Origin: Bdellovibrionota bacterium
Lineage (GTDB): Bacteria > Bdellovibrionota_C > UBA2361 > JAFLCA01
Direction: 5' to 3'
Length of the DNA: 64,000 nt
Assembly: GCA_030584005.1 (NCBI GenBank)
Contig: CP129486.1
Location: forward strand, 1,367,556 to 1,431,555
A program made the position numbers and the translations under genes. The number at the start of each line of letters is the position of its first letter. Positions within the stretch are counted from its first letter, which is position 1. Shown one piece after another: positions 25,705-35,294 of this stretch. A model generated the notes under the pieces. The model saw only the letters and a list, made by a program, of their open reading frames with translations, did no database searches and was not told the origin of the DNA.

Positions 25705-26318
25705 GTTTGCGAGCCCGCATACCGAACCTGTTGACCTATCTTCGGTTAGCGCTGATCCCTGTGTTTGTGTTGCTGATGATCGATCCAACCCCAGGAATGG
25801 TCAGGTTAGCCCTGTTTGTCTTCATCATCGCGGCGATTACCGACTCACTCGATGGGTTTGTGGCTCGGCGTTGGGGTGCGGTCTCAAATTACGGCAAATT
25901 ACTTGATCCGCTTGCCGATAAGATTCTCGTCATGGCCGCTCTGGTTATGCTCGTTGCCCAACGCTCTGATCTCTACGGCGAGCCCTGGGTACCCGGCTGG
26001 ATGGTGGTGCTCGTGCTGGCGCGTGAAATATGGGTTACCGGGGTGCGCGGGGTTGCAGCTTCCAAGGGCTTAGTACTTCAAGCAGACGGGGCGGGGAAGC
26101 TCAAGAGTGTACTGCAGATGGCTGCGATCTGCTTTTTGCTGCTCCATCATACGCAATTCCGCGTGGGAGCTGGTGAAATGAGCGCTCAGTTGATTGGCGC
26201 GAATCTCCTGCTGGTCTCTATTATGGTGTCCTATTGGGGAGCAATCGGATACACGACGAGTGTCATGCGCTTGATGTCGGTCGATGAGAATAGCTCCCCC
26301 GGCAAGAGCGGTTCCTAG
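25701..26318 (+). CDS. pgsA: CDP-diacylglycerol--glycerol-3-phosphate 3-phosphatidyltransferase
   Basis: A 205-residue integral membrane enzyme making phosphatidylglycerophosphate, the first committed step to phosphatidylglycerol and cardiolipin. The CDP-alcohol phosphotransferase signature is complete: DGFVARRWGAVSNYGKLLDP followed by LAD, matching DGxxARR...G...D...D. The N-terminus MSLRARIPNLLTYLRLALIP is typical (IPNxLTxxR). About five hydrophobic helices follow. It overlaps the lytic transglycosylase by 4 bp. The next gene (smc) starts 170 bp later in the same direction. Confidence 0.93.
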   Translation: MSLRARIPNLLTYLRLALIPVFVLLMIDPTPGMVRLALFVFIIAAITDSLDGFVARRWGAVSNYGKLLDPLADKILVMAALVMLVAQRSDLYGEPWVPGWMVVLVLAREIWVTGVRGVAASKGLVLQADGAGKLKSVLQMAAICFLLLHHTQFRVGAGEMSAQLIGANLLLVSIMVSYWGAIGYTTSVMRLMSVDENSSPGKSGS

Positions 26319-26488
26319 ACCCCAGTCCCACCGCACCGATTTGAGCATGCAACGTTCGTGCGGGGCGACCTTGCGCACGGGCGGGGAAGTCGAGTTGGCT
26401 CAATTTTCCAAATGGTTTAAACATATTGAAGCTGCTAAGATCCCGCGCACGTGGGCCTTGCATGGGGCGTGTGTGTTGGCTGTTATTT

Positions 26489-29400
26489 ATGAAAGTTACC
26501 CGACTAGAAATCTTCGGTTTTAAGTCCTTCATGGAGCGACTGGTGCTGCCCCTTGAGCATGGGGTGACCGGGGTGGTAGGCCCTAACGGCTGCGGAAAAT
26601 CTAATATTGTTGATGCGATACGTTGGGTGCTCGGAGAGACCAGGGCCGGAGCGCTGCGCGGCGATGTGCTTGAGGATGTCATCTTTAACGGCACCGATAA
26701 GCTCCGTCCATTGGGGCTAGCCGAGGTTTCCATAACGGTGCGTGCCTCGCAGGGCGATTTCTTCAAAGAGCTCTGCGAGCTTGCCCAGGTCGCTGACGTT
26801 GCAAATGAGGTTGCGGCGCCAGACTTCGCAGTGGAGGGGGCTGATGCTCGGTCTGAGGAGGGTTCCAACGAGTTGGGCGAGAGGGGCACGAGTGCTCCCT
26901 TGCTGCAACTGGTCCCTGATAAAGAAGCCTCCCAGCTCGACCCCTCGGCAGCGGAGCCAGCAGGGAGTCCGCAGCTCCGTGAGGAGGTTCCGGGGTTCCT
27001 TTCGAGGTTCGCTTGGCTTCGATCGGTGCAGGAAGTGCAAGTTACGAGGCGGTTGTATCGGAGTGGAGAGTCGGAATTCTTCATCAATCGGGTGCCCTGT
27101 CGGCTGCGTGATCTCAAGGAGTTCTTCAGAGTAGTGGGGCTTGGTCCGCGCGCTTACACAATTGTTGCCCAGGGCGAAGTGGGGCGTATCGTGACGGCAC
27201 GGCCAGAGGAGCGTCGACTCATTTTGGAAGAGGCAGCGGGCGTCTCGGGACTGCGTGACCGAATTCAGGCGGCGCGGAGACGGCTGGAGGAGACGTCGAC
27301 CAATGTGTCTCGAATTAACGATATCATTGCGGAAGTCACCCGGCAGGTGCAGACCCTGAAGCGACAGGCGGCGCAGGCGCGCAACCGCGAGCAGCTCAAG
27401 AACCGCATTCGCGAGCTTGATACCGCGTTGTACCGCTCCCGTGCGGGAGAGCTGCAAGCAAAACATGCCGAGATCGCCAAGGTCATCGTTCAGGCCGGCG
27501 CGGGGATCCAGAACAGTGAGGCCGAGCTGCAAAAGCTCGCCGCTCAGGAGGACTCGGTGCGTGCGCAGCTTATGGCGCTTGACCTGCAAGGTGATGAGAG
27601 CAGGCGCGCCCTGGACGCGGCGCGAGAAGAGCTCAATACCCGAGCGCGCGCTCGTGCGGAACGAATGGCGCGCGAACGCGAGCTTCGCGCATTCGTAGTT
27701 TCCAATGAGGAAGATTTAGCAAGACAGCGGGAGCGACTGGCAACCCTTAAGGCCCGCAGCGCCGATAGCAAGGGTGTGCTGGAGGCGGAGCGTAGCCATG
27801 AAGAGAAGTTGGCCCAGGACCTGACCGCGGTACGTCAGATCGGAGATGAGGATCTACGCCAGGCGGGGATAGCACTCGACGCGGCGCGTCAGGCCCTGCG
27901 CGGGTCAGAGCGCGTACTGCAGGAGGCGCGAGAGCGTGTGATCCGATCCGAGGCTTCGCTCCGGGAGATTCGCAATCAGATCGTATCGCTTTCCCCTGCA
28001 GAGCAGCTGCGGAAATCGATCATAAAGGGCGGCATTGATGGATCCGGTCAAGCTGAGGGGCTATCGCTTTTTGTCGACGGGCTCTCGATTCCGAAGGATC
28101 TGGTGCGTGCGGTACAGACTATCCTGGGCGAGCGCGCTGCGTTTGTGGTTGCTGATGACCCCTTCAAGGTTGCCCGTACGTTCCTTGAAGCGGTGGCCTT
28201 CCAAAGCGGGGGTTCAGACATTGTAGGGGTTGGAGTGATTCAGAGCGGGAGTGCTCAGATCGAATCCCGACCGCGCTACGGTCTGATGCCGCTGGCAGGG
28301 CTCATTCGGTATGAATCTCGCGTAGCAGTAGCGGTGCAGGAATTCCTCGGCCATGTCTACGTTGCCCCGGATTTCGAGGGGGCTGTTTCCTTCTTCGCAG
28401 CGGCGCGCCAGGAGAGCAGCGCGGACGAACTGAGTCGCTTTGTAGTGGTCACCCACGAAGGCGATCTGATCACTGCACGATCCTTCTATAGTCTGCGGCA
28501 TGAAGGTGGGGCCGTGTATCTCAAGAGTAAAGCCGAGGAGTTAGAGGCCCGCCTTTCCGAGGAGCGTCGAACGCTGGCCGAGGCTCAAGGGGATAAAGAG
28601 GCGCGGGAACAATCGGTGCGCAGCTGCGAAGAGGCGCACAAGGCGGCCCTGACGGCAAGTCAGGAACGCGATGCGCGTGCGCGCCGCATAGAAAATGAAC
28701 TGACAGGCCTTCGCGCAAAATTCGGCGCGGAGCAGCGGCTTTTGCAGCAGCTCACCAATGACGCACAGAATGCGGAGTCTCGCATCACTGCGCTGCAGCA
28801 GCGGCTGGAAGAGCACCGAGCCGAGCTTGCTCGCATTGCAGCCGAGGTGCTTGAAACCCAAGACGCGCGCGAGAAGGAGTTGCAGGCGATAGTGCAGACT
28901 GAGTCGCACGTGTACGAAAGGATTGAAGGGCAGCGCAGGGCGATGCGCGGCACCCTGGGCGAAGCGGCCCAGCAGTTAGCCATGCTGCGCAATCGGCTCG
29001 ATCGGGAGCGGCAGGCGCTAAACAATCTCATGCTTGACGGTCAGCGGGCGGAGATCGAAGTCCAGAATCTGGAGCAGCGATTTGTCGAGGAATACGGGGC
29101 TGAGCTGTGGGAGCAGGTGAAGGCGGCGACAGAGCCATTGATGCCGGAGGCGGAGCTTGTGACCGCGCAGGAGGAGGTGCAGCGACTGAGAGCTCGAATT
29201 CTCCGCGAAGGGGATGTCGACATGTCTTCTATCGAACGCTGCCGTGAAGAAGAGGAGCGGCTCACCAATTTACTCACGCAGCGTGATGACCTTAGCGCCG
29301 CTGCCAAGACGATTGAATCAACAATTCACAAGCTGATTGCCACAAGCAAAGCGCAGTTCCTGGCTACTTTTGACAAGGTGCAGCATAACTTCTCCGAGCT

Positions 29401-29821
29401 CATCCCAAGACTGTTTGGCGGCGGCAAGGGCATGCTGGTACTGCTTGATCCTGAGAATCCGTTGGAAAGCGGTGTCGATATCGTCATTCGCCCTCCGGGT
29501 AAGAAGCTCAAAACGATTGAGCTGCTCTCGGGAGGTGAAAAAGCCATGTGTGCCACGGCCTTGATCATGGGCATGTTCATGGTGAAGCCGGGACCGCTGT
29601 GTGTGATGGACGAGGTGGATGCTCCGCTCGATGAGGCTAATCTGGTGCGCTTCCTCTCCATCGTGCGTGAAATGAGCTTACGCACCCAATTTATCCTCAT
29701 AACCCATAACAAACAGAGTATGAGCGCAGCCGACTCCCTGGTGGGAGTAACGATGCAGGAGCCAGGCGCCTCCAAGGTCCTGTCGGTTTCTTTACAGGAA
29801 GCATACAGTCAGGTAGCGTAA
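26489..29821 (+). CDS. smc: chromosome segregation ATPase SMC
   Basis: An 1110-residue structural maintenance of chromosomes protein, which loads on DNA with ScpAB and compacts the chromosome. The start at 26489 gives MKVTRLEIFGFKSFMERLVL, the conserved N-terminus. Walker A is GPNGCGKSN; the hinge lies around residues 510-660 and includes SIPKDLVRAVQTILGERAAF; coiled coils flank it. The ABC signature LLSGGEKAMCATAL and Walker B CVMDEVDAPLDEANL are near the C-terminus. Odd: an extra ~90 residues of low-complexity acidic sequence sit inside the N-terminal head between SITVRASQ and VQVTRRLYRSGESEF, where relatives have about 20. No clear ribosome site is seen. The order smc-ftsY is conserved in many bacteria. 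Confidence 0.96.
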   Translation: MKVTRLEIFGFKSFMERLVLPLEHGVTGVVGPNGCGKSNIVDAIRWVLGETRAGALRGDVLEDVIFNGTDKLRPLGLAEVSITVRASQGDFFKELCELAQVADVANEVAAPDFAVEGADARSEEGSNELGERGTSAPLLQLVPDKEASQLDPSAAEPAGSPQLREEVPGFLSRFAWLRSVQEVQVTRRLYRSGESEFFINRVPCRLRDLKEFFRVVGLGPRAYTIVAQGEVGRIVTARPEERRLILEEAAGVSGLRDRIQAARRRLEETSTNVSRINDIIAEVTRQVQTLKRQAAQARNREQLKNRIRELDTALYRSRAGELQAKHAEIAKVIVQAGAGIQNSEAELQKLAAQEDSVRAQLMALDLQGDESRRALDAAREELNTRARARAERMARERELRAFVVSNEEDLARQRERLATLKARSADSKGVLEAERSHEEKLAQDLTAVRQIGDEDLRQAGIALDAARQALRGSERVLQEARERVIRSEASLREIRNQIVSLSPAEQLRKSIIKGGIDGSGQAEGLSLFVDGLSIPKDLVRAVQTILGERAAFVVADDPFKVARTFLEAVAFQSGGSDIVGVGVIQSGSAQIESRPRYGLMPLAGLIRYESRVAVAVQEFLGHVYVAPDFEGAVSFFAAARQESSADELSRFVVVTHEGDLITARSFYSLRHEGGAVYLKSKAEELEARLSEERRTLAEAQGDKEAREQSVRSCEEAHKAALTASQERDARARRIENELTGLRAKFGAEQRLLQQLTNDAQNAESRITALQQRLEEHRAELARIAAEVLETQDAREKELQAIVQTESHVYERIEGQRRAMRGTLGEAAQQLAMLRNRLDRERQALNNLMLDGQRAEIEVQNLEQRFVEEYGAELWEQVKAATEPLMPEAELVTAQEEVQRLRARILREGDVDMSSIERCREEEERLTNLLTQRDDLSAAAKTIESTIHKLIATSKAQFLATFDKVQHNFSELIPRLFGGGKGMLVLLDPENPLESGVDIVIRPPGKKLKTIELLSGGEKAMCATALIMGMFMVKPGPLCVMDEVDAPLDEANLVRFLSIVREMSLRTQFILITHNKQSMSAADSLVGVTMQEPGASKVLSVSLQEAYSQVA

Positions 29822-29909
29822 CCGGCTGTTTGTACTGGATCACGCCAGTCCGGGGCGCACCAGTTCTGTGGGGCGTGCTCACTCGCCGTGCGTCTACTAC
29901 TCTTTCGTT

Positions 29910-31394
29910 ATGGATTTCGAGAGCTTCATCACCCGAGTTGCCGAAATTGCTCAGAATGTCTCCACGCAGTATGGCACTGGGCAAGTCATAGTGGACTTCC
30001 TCCTGCTGCTCTTCGCGCTCTGTCTCTTTGTGCTCGTAATTGGACTGTTCTCCCTGCGTAGGAGTTCGGATCGAGCAAGCAATGACAGATCGCAACGCTA
30101 CGATGGACTCGGGGGACGAGTAGAAAAACTTGAGATGAGCATCAACGGGTTACGCACGGAAACGATGCGTACCTTGGAGCAGTTCCGTCAGGAGCTGGCC
30201 AGCCTGCGTACGCACCTCTTCTCGATGCGTGATCAGCTGAGCCCTGGATGGGAAGAGAAACGCGGCAGTGGTTTTGGCAGTGAGGCATTGGCATCCCTCG
30301 ATGAACCAGGTCCTGAGTCACGTGAGCCGCTTCCGCCGATCAGCGAGGTGCTGCCGCAGCCCATAGTAGCGAAGTCAGCCGAAGCTGAGGAGGCCAGACC
30401 GACGTCGCTCACCATGCGGTTAGTGAAGGCGCGCACCGGATTCTTCGATCGCCTTAAAGCGCTTTTCTCCAAGGGTGAGAAGATTGACAAGGCGACACTT
30501 GATGAACTGGAGGCGTTGCTTGTTGAAGCAGACGTCGGGATCGTCGCCGCACAGGAGCTGATTCATCAGCTGAAGACAGAGATTGGAGATGCCGGTTCAC
30601 TCAGCCAGGAAGAGGTAATAGCCTTCCTCAAGGTGAAGATCTTACGCATTTTGGAAGAGGGGGCGCCGCTCGATGCAGCGATTCAGCCGGCACGACGCTC
30701 TGACGGCCCCTGCGTGGTGCTCATGGTAGGGGTCAATGGGGTCGGCAAGACCACCACCTCGGCAAAGCTTGCCTCGATGTGGAAGGCGCAAGGATTGAAG
30801 GTCGCTATGGTGGCTGCCGATACGTTTCGTGCCGCTGCCGTCTCTCAGCTCAAGGGATGGGGAGAACGGCTTGATATACCGGTCATCGCTGGCGTTCCCG
30901 ACGCCAAGCCACAGACCGTCGTCTTCGATGCGATGGAGCAGTCGAAGAAGGAGCGTTTTGATGTCATGCTCATCGATACTGCGGGCAGGCTTCACACCAA
31001 GTCGAATTTGATGCAGGAACTGGAAGGGGTGCGGAGCACTATTGAGCGCCATCAAGCAGGCGCGCCGCATGAGGTGATTCTGGTGGTTGACGGTTCAACT
31101 GGACAGAATGCGCTGCAGCAAGCCAAGGAATTTCATGCTGCGCTCAAGCTCTCAGGTGTAATCGTCACCAAGTTAGATGGAACTCCCAAAGGCGGCATTG
31201 TGATAGCGATTAAGAAAGAGCTTGGTGTGCCGGTGCGCTACATAGGTGTGGGGGAGGCTGCCAAGGATCTAAGAACGTTCCAACCGCAAGAATTTGTCGA
31301 GGCGCTGTTTAACCGAGAGGGGCTTTCCAGCAATAGCACCGAGGCGCTGTCAGCGCATGCGGAAGAACGGGTGCGCCGTCGCCGCCGTGAGTAG
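29910..31394 (+). CDS. ftsY: signal recognition particle receptor FtsY, with N-terminal membrane helix
   Basis: A 494-residue SRP receptor GTPase that docks ribosome-SRP complexes at the inner membrane. The start at 29910 gives MDFESFITRVAEIAQNVSTQ. A hydrophobic segment (FLLLLFALCLFVLVIGLFSL, about residues 30-50) precedes an acidic, partly coiled A-region. The N domain begins near LVKARTGFFDRLKALFSKGE. The G domain shows GVNGVGKTTTSAKLA (G1), the DTFRAAAVSQL motif, DTAGRLHTKSNLM (G3), TKLDGTPKGG (G4) and GVGEAAKDL. E. coli FtsY is peripheral; a real membrane anchor as here occurs in some other lineages. It follows smc by 88 bp, probably in the same operon. Confidence 0.97.
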   Translation: MDFESFITRVAEIAQNVSTQYGTGQVIVDFLLLLFALCLFVLVIGLFSLRRSSDRASNDRSQRYDGLGGRVEKLEMSINGLRTETMRTLEQFRQELASLRTHLFSMRDQLSPGWEEKRGSGFGSEALASLDEPGPESREPLPPISEVLPQPIVAKSAEAEEARPTSLTMRLVKARTGFFDRLKALFSKGEKIDKATLDELEALLVEADVGIVAAQELIHQLKTEIGDAGSLSQEEVIAFLKVKILRILEEGAPLDAAIQPARRSDGPCVVLMVGVNGVGKTTTSAKLASMWKAQGLKVAMVAADTFRAAAVSQLKGWGERLDIPVIAGVPDAKPQTVVFDAMEQSKKERFDVMLIDTAGRLHTKSNLMQELEGVRSTIERHQAGAPHEVILVVDGSTGQNALQQAKEFHAALKLSGVIVTKLDGTPKGGIVIAIKKELGVPVRYIGVGEAAKDLRTFQPQEFVEALFNREGLSSNSTEALSAHAEERVRRRRRE

Positions 31395-31765
31395 CGCTGC
31401 TGATCGACTGAGTTGACCCTGAAAAAGTCCCTTTCTGGAACTTTTCCGGCGTCGCTCCCAAGACATTCGCTTCTTTGTCCTGAAAAGGTTCGTCGTGGAT
31501 TTTTCACTCCGCAGCGGTCCCGTCGATTTCATTGAACCAGCTTGCATACCTGGTCGCGGCAAGCGCCTCCAGGTATTCGGCGCTCGTTCCCCGTGAACTT
31601 TTGCAGGGAATCGGAGTGTTACACCCCGATTCCTTGCCAAGCAGCATGGCGGAATCCACTGTGTTATATCAGCCAATCTGTAGGCCTAGACCCTCATTCA
31701 CGGTGAGCCCACTTCAGTTCTTGCGCACGCCGTCCCGGCTTCACGCTCCGGCGGTGCTGGACGCG
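31395..31765. other. convergent intergenic region with hairpins
   Basis: A 371-bp gap between ftsY and the reverse SmpA-like gene. It contains an inverted repeat AAAAGT/ACTTTT just after ftsY (about 31424-31446) and a stem GGAATCGG/CCGATTCC at about 31609-31635, either of which could aid termination. No gene is supported. Confidence 0.5.
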
Positions 31766-32299
31766 TCACTCGATCATCTGCCCCTTCTCCATATCTTCTA
31801 TATCGGGCATTTGCATCTGCATCGGCATTATCGGCACATCGCGGGACGGGAGCTGTCCTGGCATGCCAAAGGGAGTGGCCACACTGGGAGGGGCTGGGGC
31901 ACCGCCTTCCTCACCATAGACATTCATGATCTCCTTGAAAATTGCAGAGGGGGGAGCGTTATGTGGCGGCAGTACATGAAGCCTGGCAGGTTTGAGCGCC
32001 TCCGGCAGTGCATCGTCAGCGCCGTCCACGGAGTGGGCACCCACGGCGTTTGGATTTGAGGCAAGGCGGCCGTTTCTAAAAATCAACTCAGTTGCACCGT
32101 AGCGCCATACCACTTCTCCCTTCACTTCACGTACTACCCTCTCCGCAGGGTCGCCCCACAACATGCGAACCTCATTCGGTGATGCTCCATCGGGAAGATA
32201 AGGCTGACGGCGCTTGAAGGCCGCGGACGAAGCTTCGTTGGCCCCGGCAGCGCAGGGAAGGAGGAGAAGGAGGCTTAACATTAAAAGGTGCTGCTTCAT
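31766..32299 (-). CDS. exported protein, SmpA/OmlA-like
   Basis: A 177-residue protein with a Sec signal peptide (MKQHLLMLSLLLLLPCAAGA). The next ~60 residues, including LPDGASPNEVRMLWGDPAER, then VVWRYGATELIFRNGRLA, resemble the small BamE/SmpA-type fold seen in outer-membrane assembly and pilus-associated lipoproteins. The C-terminal half is Pro- and Met-rich (IMPMQMQMPDIEDMEKGQMI). It overlaps the PilP-like gene by four bases (ATGA), so the two are made together, probably for the same envelope machine. The lipobox is not clear: the Cys at position 16 lacks a Gly/Ala-Cys context ending at the cleavage site. Family assignment is tentative. Confidence 0.5.
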   Translation of the reverse strand: MKQHLLMLSLLLLLPCAAGANEASSAAFKRRQPYLPDGASPNEVRMLWGDPAERVVREVKGEVVWRYGATELIFRNGRLASNPNAVGAHSVDGADDALPEALKPARLHVLPPHNAPPSAIFKEIMNVYGEEGGAPAPPSVATPFGMPGQLPSRDVPIMPMQMQMPDIEDMEKGQMIE

Positions 32300-33114
32300 T
32301 CGGAGGGCGGAGTAGTGCGAAGTACCATCTCTATCGTGCGGGTTTTCTTCTCTCCGGTGAAGTCCACTTCCGTTTCTAGTATGAGAATCTTGTCTGGTAA
32401 AATTTCAACAACTTCACCACCGTTCAGCCCAATCTTTGTACCTTTGGTGACGCGGTATCCTTTTCCGGCCGGGTTTTCGACGATAGCCGTCGGCGTGTCG
32501 ATTCCTGCCAAGACCGCTGCCAACCGCAGCTCCTCATACGGATAGCGCTCCAAGGGGGTAGCGTCCTCACGGATCTGACGACCACCTAGCCTAAATGGAA
32601 CGAAGGGGTCGCGTTTTCCCGCTGACTCGTATACCCAAGGCTCCTCCTGCTTGCTCGCCTCTAGGGCAGCCAGAATTGCTGAAGCTTCGGTCTGGCCAAC
32701 GGCGCCTGACGCTGCGCCGGTCCCCGCTGCCTCTCCCGCCTTCGCAGTCGTTACCACCGGGGCTGCCGGGTCACGTAGGATGTACTTGCCGCCCTCGACT
32801 CGGTATTCGAACTCCTGCCCACTGGGTGCCAACGGCACTGAATCAAAATAGGTAGGTATCAGCTGCTTAAGATCTTTAGGATAACGACCATGTTTGTCCC
32901 GATGGTCTATCAGTGCTGCCTGAATGCTCGCAAAGATCTGCTTGTCTCGTGGCTGCCCCCCGAGCTGCTTATCTATGTTCTTCTTGATTACCTCAGCCGT
33001 CGACGCGGCGCGCTCCTCGCTGCCGAACACGATGATGAAGACCACCTGCAACGCGATAAGCACCGCAAGTACTGCTACAATCTTTTTAACCGGCGCTTTC
33101 TTCTTCTTTGTCAT
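32296..33114 (-). CDS. PilP-like pilus protein fused to a pseudopilin-like domain
   Basis: A 272-residue inner-membrane protein: a short basic cytoplasmic head (MTKKKKAPVKK), one helix (IVAVLAVLIALQVVFIIVFG), then two periplasmic parts. Residues ~45-110 (DKQIFASIQAALIDHRDKHG, RYPKDLKQLIPTYFDSVPLA) match the C-terminal half of GspG-type pseudopilins. After a Gly/Ala linker, residues ~165-260 match PilP: RDPFVPF, LERYPYEELRLAAVLAGID, then TAIVENPAGKGYRVTKGTKI. PilP joins the PilMNO inner-membrane platform to the PilQ secretin of type IV pili. A fusion with a pseudopilin-like region is unusual. No other pil or gsp gene is in the window. Confidence 0.7.
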   Translation of the reverse strand: MTKKKKAPVKKIVAVLAVLIALQVVFIIVFGSEERAASTAEVIKKNIDKQLGGQPRDKQIFASIQAALIDHRDKHGRYPKDLKQLIPTYFDSVPLAPSGQEFEYRVEGGKYILRDPAAPVVTTAKAGEAAGTGAASGAVGQTEASAILAALEASKQEEPWVYESAGKRDPFVPFRLGGRQIREDATPLERYPYEELRLAAVLAGIDTPTAIVENPAGKGYRVTKGTKIGLNGGEVVEILPDKILILETEVDFTGEKKTRTIEMVLRTTPPSE

Positions 33115-33463
33115 GATCTGGGAGATTGTCTCTAGCTCTTGCCGCGCATTCTCTGCGAGTCGCTTAATGCTCCTCTGAGGACTATTTCATAACTAGCACG
33201 CTCTTACCTCAATCTACCACTCCGCATATGGCGCATCCTGGTGCCAGAATGAGGGTTAGCCCCTCTATATGATGCAGCTTGTGCCGCAGGTGGCAGGGTA
33301 AGTTAGGAAAGGGGGAGAACAAAACGGCGTTGAAAAGGGTCGGCGAACCGATCGTGCGAACGCCGCTACAGGGTCAAAAACGCTGAAACGTGACACTGTT
33401 ATTTTCCAGGAAGGTATCCTTAGCCCGTCATGAGCTCGGAGGAAGAATGACGAGAAAACGGCA
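33115..33463. other. intergenic region upstream of the PilP-like gene
   Basis: A 349-bp stretch between the PilP-like gene (reverse) and tRNA-Pro (reverse). It must hold the PilP-like promoter. I see no gene, repeat or clear regulatory element. Confidence 0.45.
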
Positions 33464-33538
33464 TCGGGGTGACTGGATTTGAACCAGCGACCCCTAGTTC
33501 CCAAAACTAGTGCTCTAGCCAGGCTGAGCTACACCCCG
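33464..33538 (-). tRNA. tRNA-Pro(TGG)
   Basis: Reads CGGGGTG...CACCCCG on the reverse strand, with D-arm GCTC/GAGC, anticodon stem CTAGT/ACTAG, anticodon loop TTTGGGA (anticodon TGG) and T-loop TTCAAAT. C1-G72 is typical of bacterial tRNA-Pro. CCA is not encoded (TGC follows the discriminator A). Confidence 0.96.
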
Positions 33539-33666
33539 ATGACTGGTCAGCACGTTGATACGATTGCCTTTTGAGAAGGCATTTGGCTGGGCCAGGACAT
33601 GAGGTTATATTGCGCCCGAACGATGATCAAGCGAACGAAACACCTTTTTCCTTGAGAGCATTGATT

Positions 33667-35061
33667 ATGTCTGCAGTAAGAATCTCCGATGTCCACGCTG
33701 ATAAGATTCCGCTCGGTCTCTGCACCTTCCGGGGCTGGGTACGTACCCACCGCCAGTCCAAGACGGTCACCTTCATCGAGCTGTACGACGGGAGCTGTGT
33801 GAAGGGATTGCAGCTTGTAATCGACCCAACGCTTGAAAGCTATGCCGCAGTGGCCCCTCGCGTTGCCACGGGAGCCTCCCTGATGGTGCAGGGCGAACTA
33901 GCCCCCTCGCCGGCGAAGGGTCAGCGTTATGAACTACGGGTGCAGGAATTCAAGCTGATTGGAGAGTCGCCGGCTGAGGAGTACCCGTTGCAGAAGAAGG
34001 GCCACACGCTGGAGTTCCTGCGAGAGATCCTGCATCTGCGCCCCAGATCCAATACTTTTGGGGCGGTGTTTCGTGTGCGATCAGCTGCGTCGATGGCCAT
34101 CCACACATTTTTTCATCAACGCGGTTTTGTGTATGTACACACGCCCATCATCACCACCTCAGACTGTGAGGGTGCAGGAGCGATGTTTCGGGTGACCACG
34201 CTCGATATGGAGAAACCGCCGCGTATCGATGGCAAGATCGATTACAAGCAGGACTTCTTTGCAGGAGAAGCGAAGCTCACCGTGAGCGGTCAGCTGGAAG
34301 GAGAGATATTCGCCACTGCAGTAGGCAATATTTATACCTTTGGCCCAACCTTCCGTGCCGAGAATTCAAATACGACCAGGCACCTTTCTGAATTTTGGAT
34401 GATTGAACCGGAGATGGCCTTCTATGATCTGCATGACAATATGGCGTTGGCAGAAGATTTCATAAAATTCCTGATTCAGTACGTGCTTGATCACTGTGCT
34501 GATGACCTGGAATTCCTGTTTGCCCGTGAATGGGCCGATAAGAGCATGCTGGAGACGCTGCGTCAGGTGAGCACTGCCCCCTTTGCAACCCTTGATTACA
34601 CCGAGGCGATCAAGGTGCTTGAAAAGAGCGGAAAGTCGTTCGAGTTTCCGGTGAAGTGGGGGATGGATCTGCAATCCGAGCATGAACGCTTCCTTACGGA
34701 TGAATATGTGAAAGGCCCTCTTTTCGTGGTGAATTACCCCAAGGAGATTAAGGCCTTCTACATGCGGGTGAATGAGGACGGCAAGACCGTGCGCGCCATG
34801 GATATGCTGGTACCGCGACTGGGGGAGATCATTGGCGGGTCGCAGCGTGAGGAGCGCCACGATGTGCTCGTAGAGCGCATCAAGGAGTGCAAGCTACCCG
34901 TTGAGCACTACTGGTGGTATCTCGATTTGCGGCGCTTCGGCAGCGTGCCGCACGCCGGATTCGGTTTAGGATTTGAGCGTTTTCTCATGTACGTCACCGG
35001 GATGCAGAACATTCGCGATGTGATCCCGTTCCCACGCTACCCAGGGTATGCGGCGTTCTGA
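33667..35061 (+). CDS. asnS: asparagine--tRNA ligase
   Basis: A 464-residue class IIb synthetase charging tRNA-Asn. The start at 33667 gives [17 protein letters not shown], matching family length; an upstream in-frame start at 33571 is unlikely. The N-terminal OB-fold anticodon-binding domain spans about residues 15-115 ([20 protein letters not shown]). Motif 2 region: [20 protein letters not shown] with MIEPEMAF; motif 3: [20 protein letters not shown]. The ending is [11 protein letters not shown], typical of AsnRS. Its presence implies direct charging of tRNA-Asn rather than only the GatCAB transamidation route. Followed by an intrinsic terminator. Confidence 0.97.
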   Translation: MSAVRISDVHADKIPLGLCTFRGWVRTHRQSKTVTFIELYDGSCVKGLQLVIDPTLESYAAVAPRVATGASLMVQGELAPSPAKGQRYELRVQEFKLIGESPAEEYPLQKKGHTLEFLREILHLRPRSNTFGAVFRVRSAASMAIHTFFHQRGFVYVHTPIITTSDCEGAGAMFRVTTLDMEKPPRIDGKIDYKQDFFAGEAKLTVSGQLEGEIFATAVGNIYTFGPTFRAENSNTTRHLSEFWMIEPEMAFYDLHDNMALAEDFIKFLIQYVLDHCADDLEFLFAREWADKSMLETLRQVSTAPFATLDYTEAIKVLEKSGKSFEFPVKWGMDLQSEHERFLTDEYVKGPLFVVNYPKEIKAFYMRVNEDGKTVRAMDMLVPRLGEIIGGSQREERHDVLVERIKECKLPVEHYWWYLDLRRFGSVPHAGFGLGFERFLMYVTGMQNIRDVIPFPRYPGYAAF

Positions 35062-35182
35062 GATTCGCTGCTGTTCACAGTCATAGTGGTTGCGTTATCA
35101 GTTTGTTCTGAAAGTACCCGTTCCGGGTCACGGTGGGCCCTGTCTTTCACGACGAACGTAGTAGCCTGGCGCAGGCAAGGTG

Positions 35183-35220
35183 CCCCTTGACTGTCGCACC
35201 GACAGGGGTGTTCTAGTTTT
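35183..35220 (+). terminator. intrinsic terminator after asnS
   Basis: Stem CTGTCG (35191-35196) with CGACAG (35200-35205), loop CAC, extended by CCC/GGG across a small bulge. The tail is TTCTAGTTTT. Confidence 0.65.
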
Positions 35221-35294
35221 ATAACCCATTGAATTTCTTACGCTCGTTCGTCGCCGGCGTGCATCCAATATATACTATTAAAATAGGGGCGACG

